This document shows, piece after piece, positions 13,084 to 20,517 of a DNA stretch of 20,517 nt. The DNA lies in contig CAIXPZ010000248.1 of the NCBI GenBank assembly GCA_903921455.1, positions 1 to 20,517 of the forward strand. Direction: 5' to 3'. A model generated the notes under the pieces. That model was not told the DNA's origin, searched no databases, and saw only the letters and a list, made by a program, of their open reading frames with translations. A program made the position numbers and the translations under genes. Numbering within the stretch: position 1 is the first letter of the stretch; each line of letters begins with the position of its first letter. This stretch comes from an uncultured Verrucomicrobia subdivision 3 bacterium (lineage in GTDB: Bacteria > Verrucomicrobiota > Verrucomicrobiae > Limisphaerales > UBA11358).

Positions 13084-13978
13084 TTTCAGCGGCGAGCATC
13101 GGTTGGCCATTGGTCGCGGCCTCATATTTTTGCGCCATCCAAAAACCGGCCAACGCCATCATCGCGCCAGCCAGCAAGTCCACAAAGTAGTGAAAACGCA
13201 GAAACATCGTGGACCACCAGAGCACGAGGCAGGGCAGCAGATAGATCCAGAACCGCCGACGTCCATGTTGCCAGTCGAATAGTAGCAAATAGAGCGACGC
13301 CGCGAGGTGCACGCTTGGGAAAACGTCCACGGCATTGCTGCCGTCGTTCACCGGCTTGAGCACCCAATCCAGCAGCAGCGGCCCGTGCAACGGGGTTTGA
13401 AACGTCATCCAGCGCCATGGCCCGCCCGCCGGCATCACGGTGTAGCTCATGAACGCGAGCCCATACATGGTGAACAGGCCTACGATACACTTGCGAAACA
13501 GCCGGAGATGCTTGACACAATAGACTGCCGGTCCGCCGACAAGGTAATAAAAGAAAAACAGGTAGCCCGCCATCGCGATGTCTTCCAACCACGGACGCAG
13601 CCATGATTCCCAAGCCACGGCGGGCGTTTCACCGATCAAGGCCCGGTCCCAACCTAATAATAAAGCATCCACCTTCCCGTTACCCAGCAGCGGCACGGCC
13701 ACGCCCATCGCGTAAAATGAAACACCCATGACCGACGGATACGTCAGCAGCCGCACCCGCCAGCCCCACGGCGTGGGTTTGGCTTCGGCCCAGAAAAAAA
13801 CCGTGATGCACGCCAGCACGCAGCCAAAGAAGAGAAACGCCCACGGCCGCGCGGCGCCGCCGTGAACAAAGAGCCGCAGTCCGGTGATCAGCAGATACGC
13901 GCCGAAAATCCATTCATGCGGCAGCACTGCGCGCAGTTTTGCGCGCCAGCCATGGTGATCTGCCAAACGATTCATCAT
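13064..13978 (-). CDS. PAP2 superfamily membrane phosphatase/transferase
   Basis: This 304-residue polytopic protein has several hydrophobic helices (for example WAFLFFGCVLACITVFFW, YLFFFYYLVGGPAVYC, FWIYLLPCLVLWW). The catalytic signature is of the Aur1/inositolphosphotransferase type within PAP2: FPSVHLAAS (PSVH 221-224) and FLRFHYFVDLLAG (His263, Asp267), with the two histidines expected to act on a phosphate ester at the outer face of the membrane. The natural substrate (lipid phosphate or undecaprenyl pyrophosphate) cannot be told. Tandem ATGs at 13978 and 13975 are both possible starts. It is the last gene of the second leftward cluster, 63 bp after the dus gene. Confidence 0.85.
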   Translation of the reverse strand: MMNRLADHHGWRAKLRAVLPHEWIFGAYLLITGLRLFVHGGAARPWAFLFFGCVLACITVFFWAEAKPTPWGWRVRLLTYPSVMGVSFYAMGVAVPLLGNGKVDALLLGWDRALIGETPAVAWESWLRPWLEDIAMAGYLFFFYYLVGGPAVYCVKHLRLFRKCIVGLFTMYGLAFMSYTVMPAGGPWRWMTFQTPLHGPLLLDWVLKPVNDGSNAVDVFPSVHLAASLYLLLFDWQHGRRRFWIYLLPCLVLWWSTMFLRFHYFVDLLAGAMMALAGFWMAQKYEAATNGQPMLAAEIKRPSV

Positions 13979-14041
13979 CGAAATTAAAGCGGAAAGTCTA
14001 GCGACAAGGGGTTTTCCTCACAAGCTGGCAGGTGGCAGCGT

Positions 14042-15079
14042 TCAAAACGCCGCCGGCAAATCCAGGGGCGTTTCCGCAACCGGGATCGGTTCCAGGGGCA
14101 TCGGGTGGTCGTGACTCAAAAACTCCTCGCATACGCGCCAGAAATCCGCCGTCGTCGCCACGCGGCGGATGTCGTGGAGAAATTTCCCATCAATGCCTTC
14201 GCCGATGAAATTCGTGAACTTCTTCATGCGCTGCACCTGCGCCGACTCGCGCACGCCGGGGGTGATCTCGTTGTCCCACAGCTCGTGTACGTAGGCGAGC
14301 AAGTCGCGACCCGTCGGCAATATTACTTTTTTCCCGCGCAATTCCGCCCGGATCTGGTCGAACAACCACGGATTGCGGATCGCGCCGCGCCCGATCATCA
14401 GGCCGCGCACGCCGGTTTCTGCAAGCAGCGCTTTCGCTTGCGTCGCGCTGAAAACATTGCCGTTAGCCAGCACGGGACATTTCAATTCGCGCGCCGCCTG
14501 CGCAATCAAATCGTAGCGCACGCCGGGCCGATACATTTGCGTCACGGTGCGCGCATGAACGGTGAGCAAATCAATCGGATGCTTGGCGAACAGCGCCAGC
14601 AATGCCTCGAATTCGGCGGGCGATTCGAAGCCGATGCGCGTTTTCACCGTGAACGGAATTGTCACCGCCTCGCGCAAGGCGCCGAGAATAGCGTCGATTT
14701 TTTGCGGCTCGCGCAGCAATCCGCCGCCGGCGCATTTGCGATAGACGATGGGCGCGGGGCAGCCAAGGTTTAAGTCGATCGCGGCGACTGGAAATTGTTG
14801 CAACAGCTTGGCGTTGCGGACCAGCGCGGGAATGTCGTTGCCGATGAGCTGCGCGATGACCGGCTTGCCGGTGGGGTTTTTGGTGATGGAATCGAGAATC
14901 CATTTCTCCGGTCGCGAATCGCCGTGAACGCGGAAATATTCCGTCCAGTAAACCTCCGGCCCGCCGTAGCGATCAATGACCCGCATGAATTCCAGCGTCG
15001 TCACATCCTGCATCGGCGCGAGCGCGGTGAGCGGCGCGGTGCCGCGCAGCAGGGCGGAGAATGTTGCGGACGGAGTCAC
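14042..15079 (-). CDS. dus: tRNA-dihydrouridine synthase
   Basis: This FMN enzyme reduces uridines in the D-loop of tRNA. It has 345 residues. The barrel opens with ALAPMQDVT (flavin site); the catalytic cysteine is in LNLGCPAP (Cys107); FTVKTRIG and [13 protein letters not shown] supply the conserved lysine and histidine; and VLANGNV with [14 protein letters not shown] binds the flavin phosphate. Which of the DusA, B or C positions it modifies is not determined by these motifs. The GTG start (15077-15079) overlaps the yjbQ stop as GTGA, so it is probably translated by coupling. Confidence 0.93.
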   Translation of the reverse strand: MTPSATFSALLRGTAPLTALAPMQDVTTLEFMRVIDRYGGPEVYWTEYFRVHGDSRPEKWILDSITKNPTGKPVIAQLIGNDIPALVRNAKLLQQFPVAAIDLNLGCPAPIVYRKCAGGGLLREPQKIDAILGALREAVTIPFTVKTRIGFESPAEFEALLALFAKHPIDLLTVHARTVTQMYRPGVRYDLIAQAARELKCPVLANGNVFSATQAKALLAETGVRGLMIGRGAIRNPWLFDQIRAELRGKKVILPTGRDLLAYVHELWDNEITPGVRESAQVQRMKKFTNFIGEGIDGKFLHDIRRVATTADFWRVCEEFLSHDHPMPLEPIPVAETPLDLPAAF

Positions 15080-15495
15080 TCGCCGATGATCTTTATGAGC
15101 ACGCGTTTGCGGCGATTGCCGTCGAATTCACCGTAGAAAATCTGTTCCCACGGCCCGAAGTCCAGTTTCCCCATGGTGATGGCGACGACAACCTCGCGGC
15201 CCATGATCTGGCGTTTCATGTGCGCATCGGCGTTGTCTTCGCCGGTGCGATTGTGATGGTATTGCGACACGGGCGAGTGGGGCGCGAGCTTTTCCAGCCA
15301 GACCTCGTAATCGTGCAGCAGCCCATCCTCGGCGTCGTTGATGAAAACGCTGGCAGTGATGTGCATGGCGTTCACCAGGCAAAGTCCATCCTGAACGCCG
15401 CTCTTGCGAACAAGTTCAGCCACTGTGTCCGTGATGTTCACAAAACCGCGCCGACCCGGCACTTCAAACCAAAGCTGTTCGGTGAGCGATTTCAT
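15076..15495 (-). CDS. yjbQ: YjbQ/UPF0047 family protein
   Basis: This 139-residue single-domain protein shows the family landmarks: [59 protein letters not shown], and the [14 protein letters not shown] ending. The conserved histidines form a likely active site. Some members have secondary thiamine-phosphate synthase activity, but the in vivo role is unsettled. It starts 9 bp after the argS stop and overlaps dus by four bases, so it lies inside an operon of translation-related genes. Confidence 0.93.
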   Translation of the reverse strand: MKSLTEQLWFEVPGRRGFVNITDTVAELVRKSGVQDGLCLVNAMHITASVFINDAEDGLLHDYEVWLEKLAPHSPVSQYHHNRTGEDNADAHMKRQIMGREVVVAITMGKLDFGPWEQIFYGEFDGNRRKRVLIKIIGE

Positions 15496-15504
15496 GGCGG
15501 CCCA

Positions 15505-17265
15505 TTACATCTGCTCGACGACTTCGATGCCGAGCGTTTCCAAACCTTGCTTCAAAACGCGCGCGGTCAAATCGCACAACGCGAGACGGGAATTGCGCGT
15601 GGCTGCGTCATCGGCTTTGAGCACCGGGCAGTTTTCGTAGAACGAGGTGAACTTGCCCGCCAGTTCAAAGAGATAATTGCAGAGATAATTCGGCCGCAGT
15701 TCGTCGGCGACGGCTTCGAGAGTAATGCCGAAGTTAAGCAGATGCCTGCCCAGTGCGAGTTCTTCCGGCGCGGCTAAGTTGATTTCTGCATTCTGCCTTC
15801 TTCCTTCTGCCTTTCGGAAGATGCTCTGGATCCGGGCATACGCATAAACTAAATACGGCGCGGTGTTGCCCTGCAGCGCGAGCATCTTGTCCCAGCTGAA
15901 AATGTAATCACTCTGCCGGTTTGGCAGCAGGTCGGCGTATTTCACCGCGCCAAGGCCGATGACACGGGCGATTTCCTTGCGCTGTGCTTCGGGCAGTTCC
16001 GCGCTCTTTTCGGAAACGATCTTGAAAGCGCGCTCTTCTGCCTCGTCGAGCAAGTCGCCAAGCTTTACGGTGTCGCCGCTGCGCGTCTTGAAGGGCTTGC
16101 CGTCCTCGCCCATGATTTTGCCGAAGCCGACGTGGATGAGTTTCGTGGTTTTCGCTGCTTCGGATTTCCACCGAGCGAACGTGAGGAATAATTTTTTGAA
16201 ATGGCCGGATTGCCGGTCGTCCACGACATAAATAATTTCCGCCGGCGACCAAGTCTTGAGGCGATAATCAATCGTTGCCAGATCGGTGGTCATGTAATTG
16301 AACCCGCCGTCGCTTTTGCGCACGAGTGCGGGATCGGCCACCCATTCGCCGTCACGGTTGACGAGGAACGGATCTTCCTTGGGCGGCAGCGAGCCGTCGC
16401 TGAAGACGCCGACGGCGCCTTCGCTCTCGCGGGCGATGCCGCGGGTGAGCAGGTCGGCCACGACTTCGCCGAGCCATGGATTGTAAAAACTTTCGCCGAG
16501 CGCAAAATCAAACTTAACGCCCAGCCGGCCGTAGATCGTGTCGAACTGCTTTTGTGACAGCGCGATCATCTCTTTCCAGATGGCGACGTTTTCCGTATCG
16601 CCGGCTTGGAGTTTTACCAGCTCGGACTTGGCTTCTTCGAGGCGCGCGGGATTCGCGTCGCACTCGGCGTTGATGACCTTGTAGAGCCGTTCCAGTTCGG
16701 CGATGGCGTCGCGTTCAAGGTCGGCGCGATTCAGGATTTGTTTCCAGCCGAGCAGCAGCTTGCCAAATTGCGTGCCCCAGTCGCCGATGTGGTTATCGCT
16801 GATGACGCGATGGCCGAGCAGCCGCAGCGAACGCTGGAGCGCGTCGCCGATGCCGGTGGAGCGGATGTGGCCGACATGCATCGGCTTGGCGACGTTCGGC
16901 GAACTGAAATCCAGGACGATGGTTTTCGGTTGTGCGGCCTTGGCAAAAAACAAATGCTCGCCGCGCGCGGCGGCTGCGAGCGTTTGGCCGAGCAGAGAAT
17001 TTTTCAGCCGGAAATTCAGGAAGCCGGCGCCGGCGATCTCCACTTTTTCGCAAACGGCGGAGACATCGAGTTTCGCCAGCACATCCGTCGCGAGCTGGCG
17101 CGGATTCAGTTTGCGCTGCTTGGCGAGCGACATGAGCGCGTTGCTCTGGTAATCGCCAAACTTCGGATCGCAGGGGCGGACTAAAACGGCGGAGACATCG
17201 GCATCCGGCAGCACGGCACGCACGGCGGCTTGCAGGGACGATTCAATTTTTTTATGAGGCAACAC
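15505..17265 (-). CDS. argS: Arginyl-tRNA synthetase
   Basis: This class I synthetase charges tRNA-Arg. It has 586 residues. The N-terminal Add-1 domain recognises the D-loop (FGDYQSNALMSLAK). The HIGH motif appears as PMHVGHIRST (130-133), followed by DNHIGDWGTQFG. The KMSKS region is replaced by KIMGEDGKPFKTRSGDTVKL, as is usual in this enzyme. The DALR anticodon domain ends LGIEVVEQM. A heptamer repeat falls inside the gene at 15784-15811 and encodes the basic insert KAEGRRQNAE in a variable loop. The start is a GTG at 17265 with a weak Shine-Dalgarno; no ATG is available close by. Confidence 0.95.
   Translation of the reverse strand: MLPHKKIESSLQAAVRAVLPDADVSAVLVRPCDPKFGDYQSNALMSLAKQRKLNPRQLATDVLAKLDVSAVCEKVEIAGAGFLNFRLKNSLLGQTLAAAARGEHLFFAKAAQPKTIVLDFSSPNVAKPMHVGHIRSTGIGDALQRSLRLLGHRVISDNHIGDWGTQFGKLLLGWKQILNRADLERDAIAELERLYKVINAECDANPARLEEAKSELVKLQAGDTENVAIWKEMIALSQKQFDTIYGRLGVKFDFALGESFYNPWLGEVVADLLTRGIARESEGAVGVFSDGSLPPKEDPFLVNRDGEWVADPALVRKSDGGFNYMTTDLATIDYRLKTWSPAEIIYVVDDRQSGHFKKLFLTFARWKSEAAKTTKLIHVGFGKIMGEDGKPFKTRSGDTVKLGDLLDEAEERAFKIVSEKSAELPEAQRKEIARVIGLGAVKYADLLPNRQSDYIFSWDKMLALQGNTAPYLVYAYARIQSIFRKAEGRRQNAEINLAAPEELALGRHLLNFGITLEAVADELRPNYLCNYLFELAGKFTSFYENCPVLKADDAATRNSRLALCDLTARVLKQGLETLGIEVVEQM
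15784..15811. repeat. Four tandem heptamers inside argS
   Basis: TTCTGCA, TTCTGCC, TTCTTCC, TTCTGCC (plus strand) stand in immediate succession, a 7-bp period over 28 bases. On the minus strand they are translated as part of ArgS (KAEGRRQNAE). Such heptamers are normally intergenic. Confidence 0.7.
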
Positions 17266-17279
17266 GAAGAAATTTTAGC

Positions 17280-17316
17280 CACAGACGGGCACAGATGAAA
17301 CACAGATTTTTCTGTG
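17280..17316. repeat. CACAGA repeats with hairpin between ptsN and argS
   Basis: CACAGACGGG, CACAGATGAAA and CACAGATTTTT follow one another from 17280. The last unit also forms a perfect hairpin CACAGA-TTTT-TCTGTG (17301-17316). It could affect the passage of transcription between ptsN and argS, but the loop is made of T residues and no T-run follows the stem in the direction of transcription. Confidence 0.5.
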
Positions 17317-17362
17317 CAGAAAGGTAGCCGCGCAAATTCACCGGCAAGCTGCCTGCAGCGAC

Positions 17363-17827
17363 TTACTTTTTCCCGTGTTCTTTGATGACGGCAATCATCG
17401 CGTCGGCCGTGGGGGATTTTTCGAGGGCTTCGCGGAAATCAGCTTTGTGCAAAAGTTTGGCGATGTTGGCGAGCGTGTGGAGATGTTTCTGAAACTGACC
17501 TTGGGGAACGAGAAAAAGCATAACGAGCTTCACCGGCTGATTGTCGAGGGCGTCGAAGTTGACGCCTTTGGGAGATCGGCCGAGGGCTCCGACGACTTCG
17601 TAGATCAAATCCGTGGAAGCGTGCGGGATGCCGATGCCGAAGCCGATGCCGGTGGACATGGAGGTTTCGCGCTTCTTGACGGCGGCGGTGACGGCATCGC
17701 GGTCGCCGGGCTGGATCTTGCCAGTGGCCACCAGGTTGCCAATCAATTCGTCAATGGCTTCCCAGCGGTTCGTTGCTTTGAGTTCGGGCACGATCTGTTC
17801 GCGTCCCAAGATGTCGGCTAAATCCAT
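17363..17827 (-). CDS. ptsN: PTS IIA domain protein (PtsN-like)
   Basis: This 154-residue single-domain protein of the fructose/mannitol IIA family has the phospho-accepting histidine in GIGIPHAST (His69), preceded by KKRETSMSTGIGFG, and the later LVMLFLVPQG and HLHTLANIAKLL segments. No IIB or IIC domain accompanies it, so it is more likely a regulatory nitrogen-type IIA than a sugar permease part. It lies between an M50-like protease gene (69 bp upstream) and argS (97 bp downstream). It has an ATG start with only a weak Shine-Dalgarno. Confidence 0.9.
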   Translation of the reverse strand: MDLADILGREQIVPELKATNRWEAIDELIGNLVATGKIQPGDRDAVTAAVKKRETSMSTGIGFGIGIPHASTDLIYEVVGALGRSPKGVNFDALDNQPVKLVMLFLVPQGQFQKHLHTLANIAKLLHKADFREALEKSPTADAMIAVIKEHGKK

Positions 17828-17896
17828 AACTGCCGTGAGGATGAATCCAAAGGCGGTCTCATTTCAAGACAGAATTACTAACAAATTTTGTCGGCT

Positions 17897-18550
17897 TCAA
17901 ATCACGTGTTGCAGCCAATGCAGGATTTTGCCGGTGCATTCCAGCCACCAGCCAGCCGAATTCAGCATGCCCACCCGCGCCGTCAGCAAGGGAATGCCAA
18001 ATAAGAGCACGCAAACATTGCCGAGAAAAATCACCACGGCCGAAAATAAATAGCCCTGGCCCGTGATGTCCGACTGCCGCGTCTGCAAAACGTGGAACGT
18101 CAAAGAAACGTGAAATGCGTATGCCGCCCCGACCAGCAGGTGAAACCAGATGAGATAGCTGTGCCAGTTCCAGAGCAGGTTTCCCAGCGCAAAGATGGCG
18201 ATGACGAGGACTGCGTAGACCGGAAAGAAATACGGCGCGAGCGCGATGAGAAAATTTGTTTTCGAGATCAGGACATGGCCGCCGGACGAGCGGACCTTCA
18301 TCTTTTTCACCCGCCCGCCAAACAGCCACGTCCACAGCGCGTGCGTGAATTCATGACCGAAGACGTAAATCCACATCGGTTTGGGCAGAATAAAGAAAAT
18401 CACAATCCAGCACGCCGCTCCCGCGAGTATGGGAATCCACGTCATGTCCGCACTGCCGCACGCGTGCAGCACTTTCAATAAAGCCATCGCCGCGCCGCCG
18501 CAAACCGGCAGCAGCAGGATGGCGATGATAAGTTTTAACCACTTCGGCAC
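17897..18550 (-). CDS. M50-like membrane metalloprotease
   Basis: This 217-residue polytopic protein carries an HExxH zinc motif in YVFGHEFTHALW (His66, Glu67, His70) within a hydrophobic context, as in site-2-protease-like enzymes. At least five further hydrophobic segments follow (for example LIALAPYFFPVYAVLVI, LFSAVVIFLGNVCVLLFGI). The usual second M50 metal-ligand motif (NxxPxxDG) is not evident, so zinc coordination may differ. The start is taken as GTG at 18550 (VPKWLKL); a TTG at 18565 is possible. The frame remains open through the heptamer repeat into pyrE, but those residues are not protein-like. It is divergent from pyrE. Confidence 0.65.
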   Translation of the reverse strand: MPKWLKLIIAILLLPVCGGAAMALLKVLHACGSADMTWIPILAGAACWIVIFFILPKPMWIYVFGHEFTHALWTWLFGGRVKKMKVRSSGGHVLISKTNFLIALAPYFFPVYAVLVIAIFALGNLLWNWHSYLIWFHLLVGAAYAFHVSLTFHVLQTRQSDITGQGYLFSAVVIFLGNVCVLLFGIPLLTARVGMLNSAGWWLECTGKILHWLQHVI

Positions 18551-18572
18551 GCACGAAGTTTGCAAAAATGTT

Positions 18573-18600
18573 TGAAACTTGAAACCTGAAACTTGAAACT
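18573..18600. repeat. Four tandem TGAAACY heptamers in divergent promoter region
   Basis: TGAAACT, TGAAACC, TGAAACT, TGAAACT occupy half of the 56-bp gap between the M50-like gene and pyrE, ending six bases before the pyrE ATG. The pyrE Shine-Dalgarno is poor, so the repeat sits where translation or transcription signals would be expected. Confidence 0.75.
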
Positions 18601-18606
18601 GGGGCG

Positions 18607-19173
<567 letters not shown>

Positions 19174-19331
19174 TTTTGCCACCGAGGCACAGAGTCCACC
19201 GAGAATTGGTGGGACGACAGCCCTCGCAAGCCGCTTGTTGAACCAGCTTTTACCCTTCGCCCCGGCACGCAAGTAACCTCGCCCCACCAGCCACCACTGC
19301 GCCACGCAACCTGAGTCATGCAGCGATCAGC

Positions 19332-19356
19332 TGTGCCAAAATGCGCTTTTGGCACA
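19332..19356. promoter_or_regulatory. Perfect dyad TGTGCCAAAA-N5-TTTTGGCACA upstream of dnaK
   Basis: The two 10-bp arms (19332-19341 and 19347-19356) are perfect reverse complements around TGCGC. A further half-site TTTGGCACA occurs at 19433-19441. No T-run follows, so it is not an obvious terminator; a repressor or activator site for dnaK is plausible. Confidence 0.5.
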
Positions 19357-19455
19357 ACTTTCCCATCGCCGAGCAATAAGGCAATAGCCGGATTCGTCCT
19401 TTGTTTCCAATGACTCCATGACTTTTTCCGCGTTTGGCACAGTTCGGCACCCTTA

Positions 19456-19483
19456 TTGCACTGAAGGACGGAGCAGTTAAACG
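19456..19483 (+). promoter_or_regulatory. Possible dnaK promoter
   Basis: TTGCAC (19456-19461), 16 bases, and TAAACG (19478-19483) give a moderate -35/-10 pair 27 bases upstream of the dnaK ATG. It lies just downstream of the TTTGGCACA half-site. No heat-shock sigma consensus is clear. Confidence 0.3.
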
Positions 19484-19510
19484 GTAAACCAATTTTACAG
19501 ACACAATTTT

Positions 19511-20517
19511 ATGGCAAAAGTATTAGGCATTGATTTAGGCACCACGAACTCCTGCATGGCGGTCATGGACGCCGGCGAGCCGCTCGTGCTCGAAAATTCC
19601 GAAGGCAAACGCACGACGCCGTCCGTTGTGGCGTTCACCAAGAGCGGCGAACGCGTTGTCGGCGACGCCGCCAAGCGCCAGGCCGTCACCAATTCCCGCA
19701 ACACGATTTATTCCATCAAACGCTTCATGGGCCGCAAGTTCGATGAGGTCGGTGAAGAGATCAAGCGCATGCCTTACAAAGTGGTGAAGGCGTCCAATGG
19801 CGATTGCGCCGTGGAAGTTGAAGTTGAAGGCAAGCCAAAGCAGTTCTCGCCGCAGGAAATTTCCGCGATGATTCTCGCCAAGCTCAAAGCCGACGCCGAA
19901 ACGCGCCTGGGCGAAAAGATCACGCAGGCCGTCATCACGGTGCCCGCGTATTTCAACGACTCACAGCGCCAGGCCACGAAGGACGCCGGCCGCATCGCCG
20001 GTCTAGAAGTGCTCCGCATCATCAACGAGCCGACCGCCGCGTCGCTCGCTTACGGCCTCGACAAGAAGAAGGACGAGAAGATCGCCGTGTATGACTTGGG
20101 CGGCGGCACGTTCGATATTTCCGTGCTCGAAATCGGCGACGGCGTGTTTGAAGTGAAGGCCACCAACGGCGACACACACCTCGGCGGTGACGACTGGGAC
20201 AATACTTTGATGGATTGGATTCTGGACGAATTCAAAAAAGAATCCGGCATGGACCTCCGCAAGCAGCCCGACGCGCTCCAGCGCATCAAGGAAGAAGCCG
20301 AGAAGGCCAAGATCGCCCTCTCCAGCGCGACGACCTACGACATCAATTTGCCGTTCATCACGGCGGATGCGACCGGGCCGAAGCACATCCAGAAAAATCT
20401 CACGCGGGCCAGGATGGAACAGCTTACGGACAGCCTGTTCGAGCGCACCATCAAGCCCGTCACCGCCTGTCTCAAGGACGCGGGCATCGAAGCCAGCAAG
20501 ATTGACGAACTCGTGCT
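19511..20517 (+). CDS. dnaK: Chaperone DnaK (Hsp70), C-terminus beyond window
   Basis: The first 335 codons of the Hsp70 chaperone are present; the substrate-binding domain lies outside. The ATPase domain opens [18 protein letters not shown] and includes the standard phosphate loops and connect regions: [33 protein letters not shown], and [19 protein letters not shown], as well as the HLGGDDWDN motif. It folds nascent and stressed proteins with GrpE and DnaJ, neither of which is in view. The ATG at 19511 matches the family start. It follows pyrE by 337 bp and so is transcribed from its own promoter. The absence of CIRCE implies some control other than HrcA. Confidence 0.97.
   Translation, partial: MAKVLGIDLGTTNSCMAVMDAGEPLVLENSEGKRTTPSVVAFTKSGERVVGDAAKRQAVTNSRNTIYSIKRFMGRKFDEVGEEIKRMPYKVVKASNGDCAVEVEVEGKPKQFSPQEISAMILAKLKADAETRLGEKITQAVITVPAYFNDSQRQATKDAGRIAGLEVLRIINEPTAASLAYGLDKKKDEKIAVYDLGGGTFDISVLEIGDGVFEVKATNGDTHLGGDDWDNTLMDWILDEFKKESGMDLRKQPDALQRIKEEAEKAKIALSSATTYDINLPFITADATGPKHIQKNLTRARMEQLTDSLFERTIKPVTACLKDAGIEASKIDELV

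Larger units (their letters stand above)
19174..19510. other. pyrE-dnaK intergenic region
   Basis: There is no gene here. It begins with CCACCGAGGCACAGAG and CCACCGAGAATTGGTGG, which are repeat-like, followed by a GC-rich block (about 19200-19310) whose minus-strand frame gives a repetitive-looking peptide (LVGRGYLRAGAKGKSWFNKR). The second half carries a 25-bp dyad and a probable dnaK promoter. No CIRCE element (TTAGCACTC-N9-GAGTGCTAA) is present. Confidence 0.5.

Noticed and set aside
19433..19448. Sigma-54 promoter (TGGCAC...GGCA) upstream of dnaK
   Set aside because: The GG to GC spacing is one base short and the -12 element is not TTGC.

Overview
The window looks like a piece of a high-GC Gram-negative chromosome, most probably from the Verrucomicrobiota. 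That assignment is inference. It rests on the overall style of the proteins, the coding density, and the short degenerate intergenic repeats (CACAGA-type decamers and TGAAACT or TTCTGCC heptamers); no rRNA or other marker is present to prove it.

The left part (1-2533) looks like the edge of an integrated accessory element. Four genes run leftward: a sigma-70-like HTH regulator, a 50-residue membrane peptide, a membrane-anchored protein that appears to start at ATC, and a protein that runs off the window. The first of them is preceded by a leader holding an extended -10 promoter, a 22-codon leader ORF, an intrinsic terminator, and a perfect 10-bp inverted repeat that can cover the regulator's own Shine-Dalgarno sequence. 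To the right lie an AT-richer gene-free stretch with a 23-bp dyad and a 12-bp tandem repeat, and then a tRNA-Arg(ACG) gene cut off just after its anticodon loop. This is the pattern expected of an integration boundary. Between it and guaA there is a decayed coding remnant.

The remainder (2885-20517) is core chromosome. One leftward cluster reads slyX, metallophosphoesterase, recG, lipoprotein, membrane/zinc-motif protein, guaA. Divergent from it, rightward, are a mannonate-dehydratase-type TIM barrel, a divergent PurD-like ATP-grasp protein, alanine racemase, and an arginyltransferase-like protein whose start overlaps the alr stop. A second leftward cluster converges on these: M50-like membrane protease, PTS IIA (ptsN-like), argS, yjbQ, dus, PAP2-type membrane phosphatase. 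Finally pyrE and the first 335 codons of dnaK run rightward.

The core genes serve unrelated housekeeping tasks (GMP synthesis, fork rescue, arginyl-tRNA charging, tRNA dihydrouridylation, cell-wall D-alanine, pyrimidine synthesis, protein folding). Translational coupling through 4-base start/stop overlaps occurs three times (slyX/phosphoesterase, alr/ATE-like, yjbQ/dus). The most unusual items are the structured leader and the non-AUG start in the element, the truncated tRNA, the PurD-like and ATE-like proteins that lack canonical family residues, and the heptamer repeat lying inside argS.
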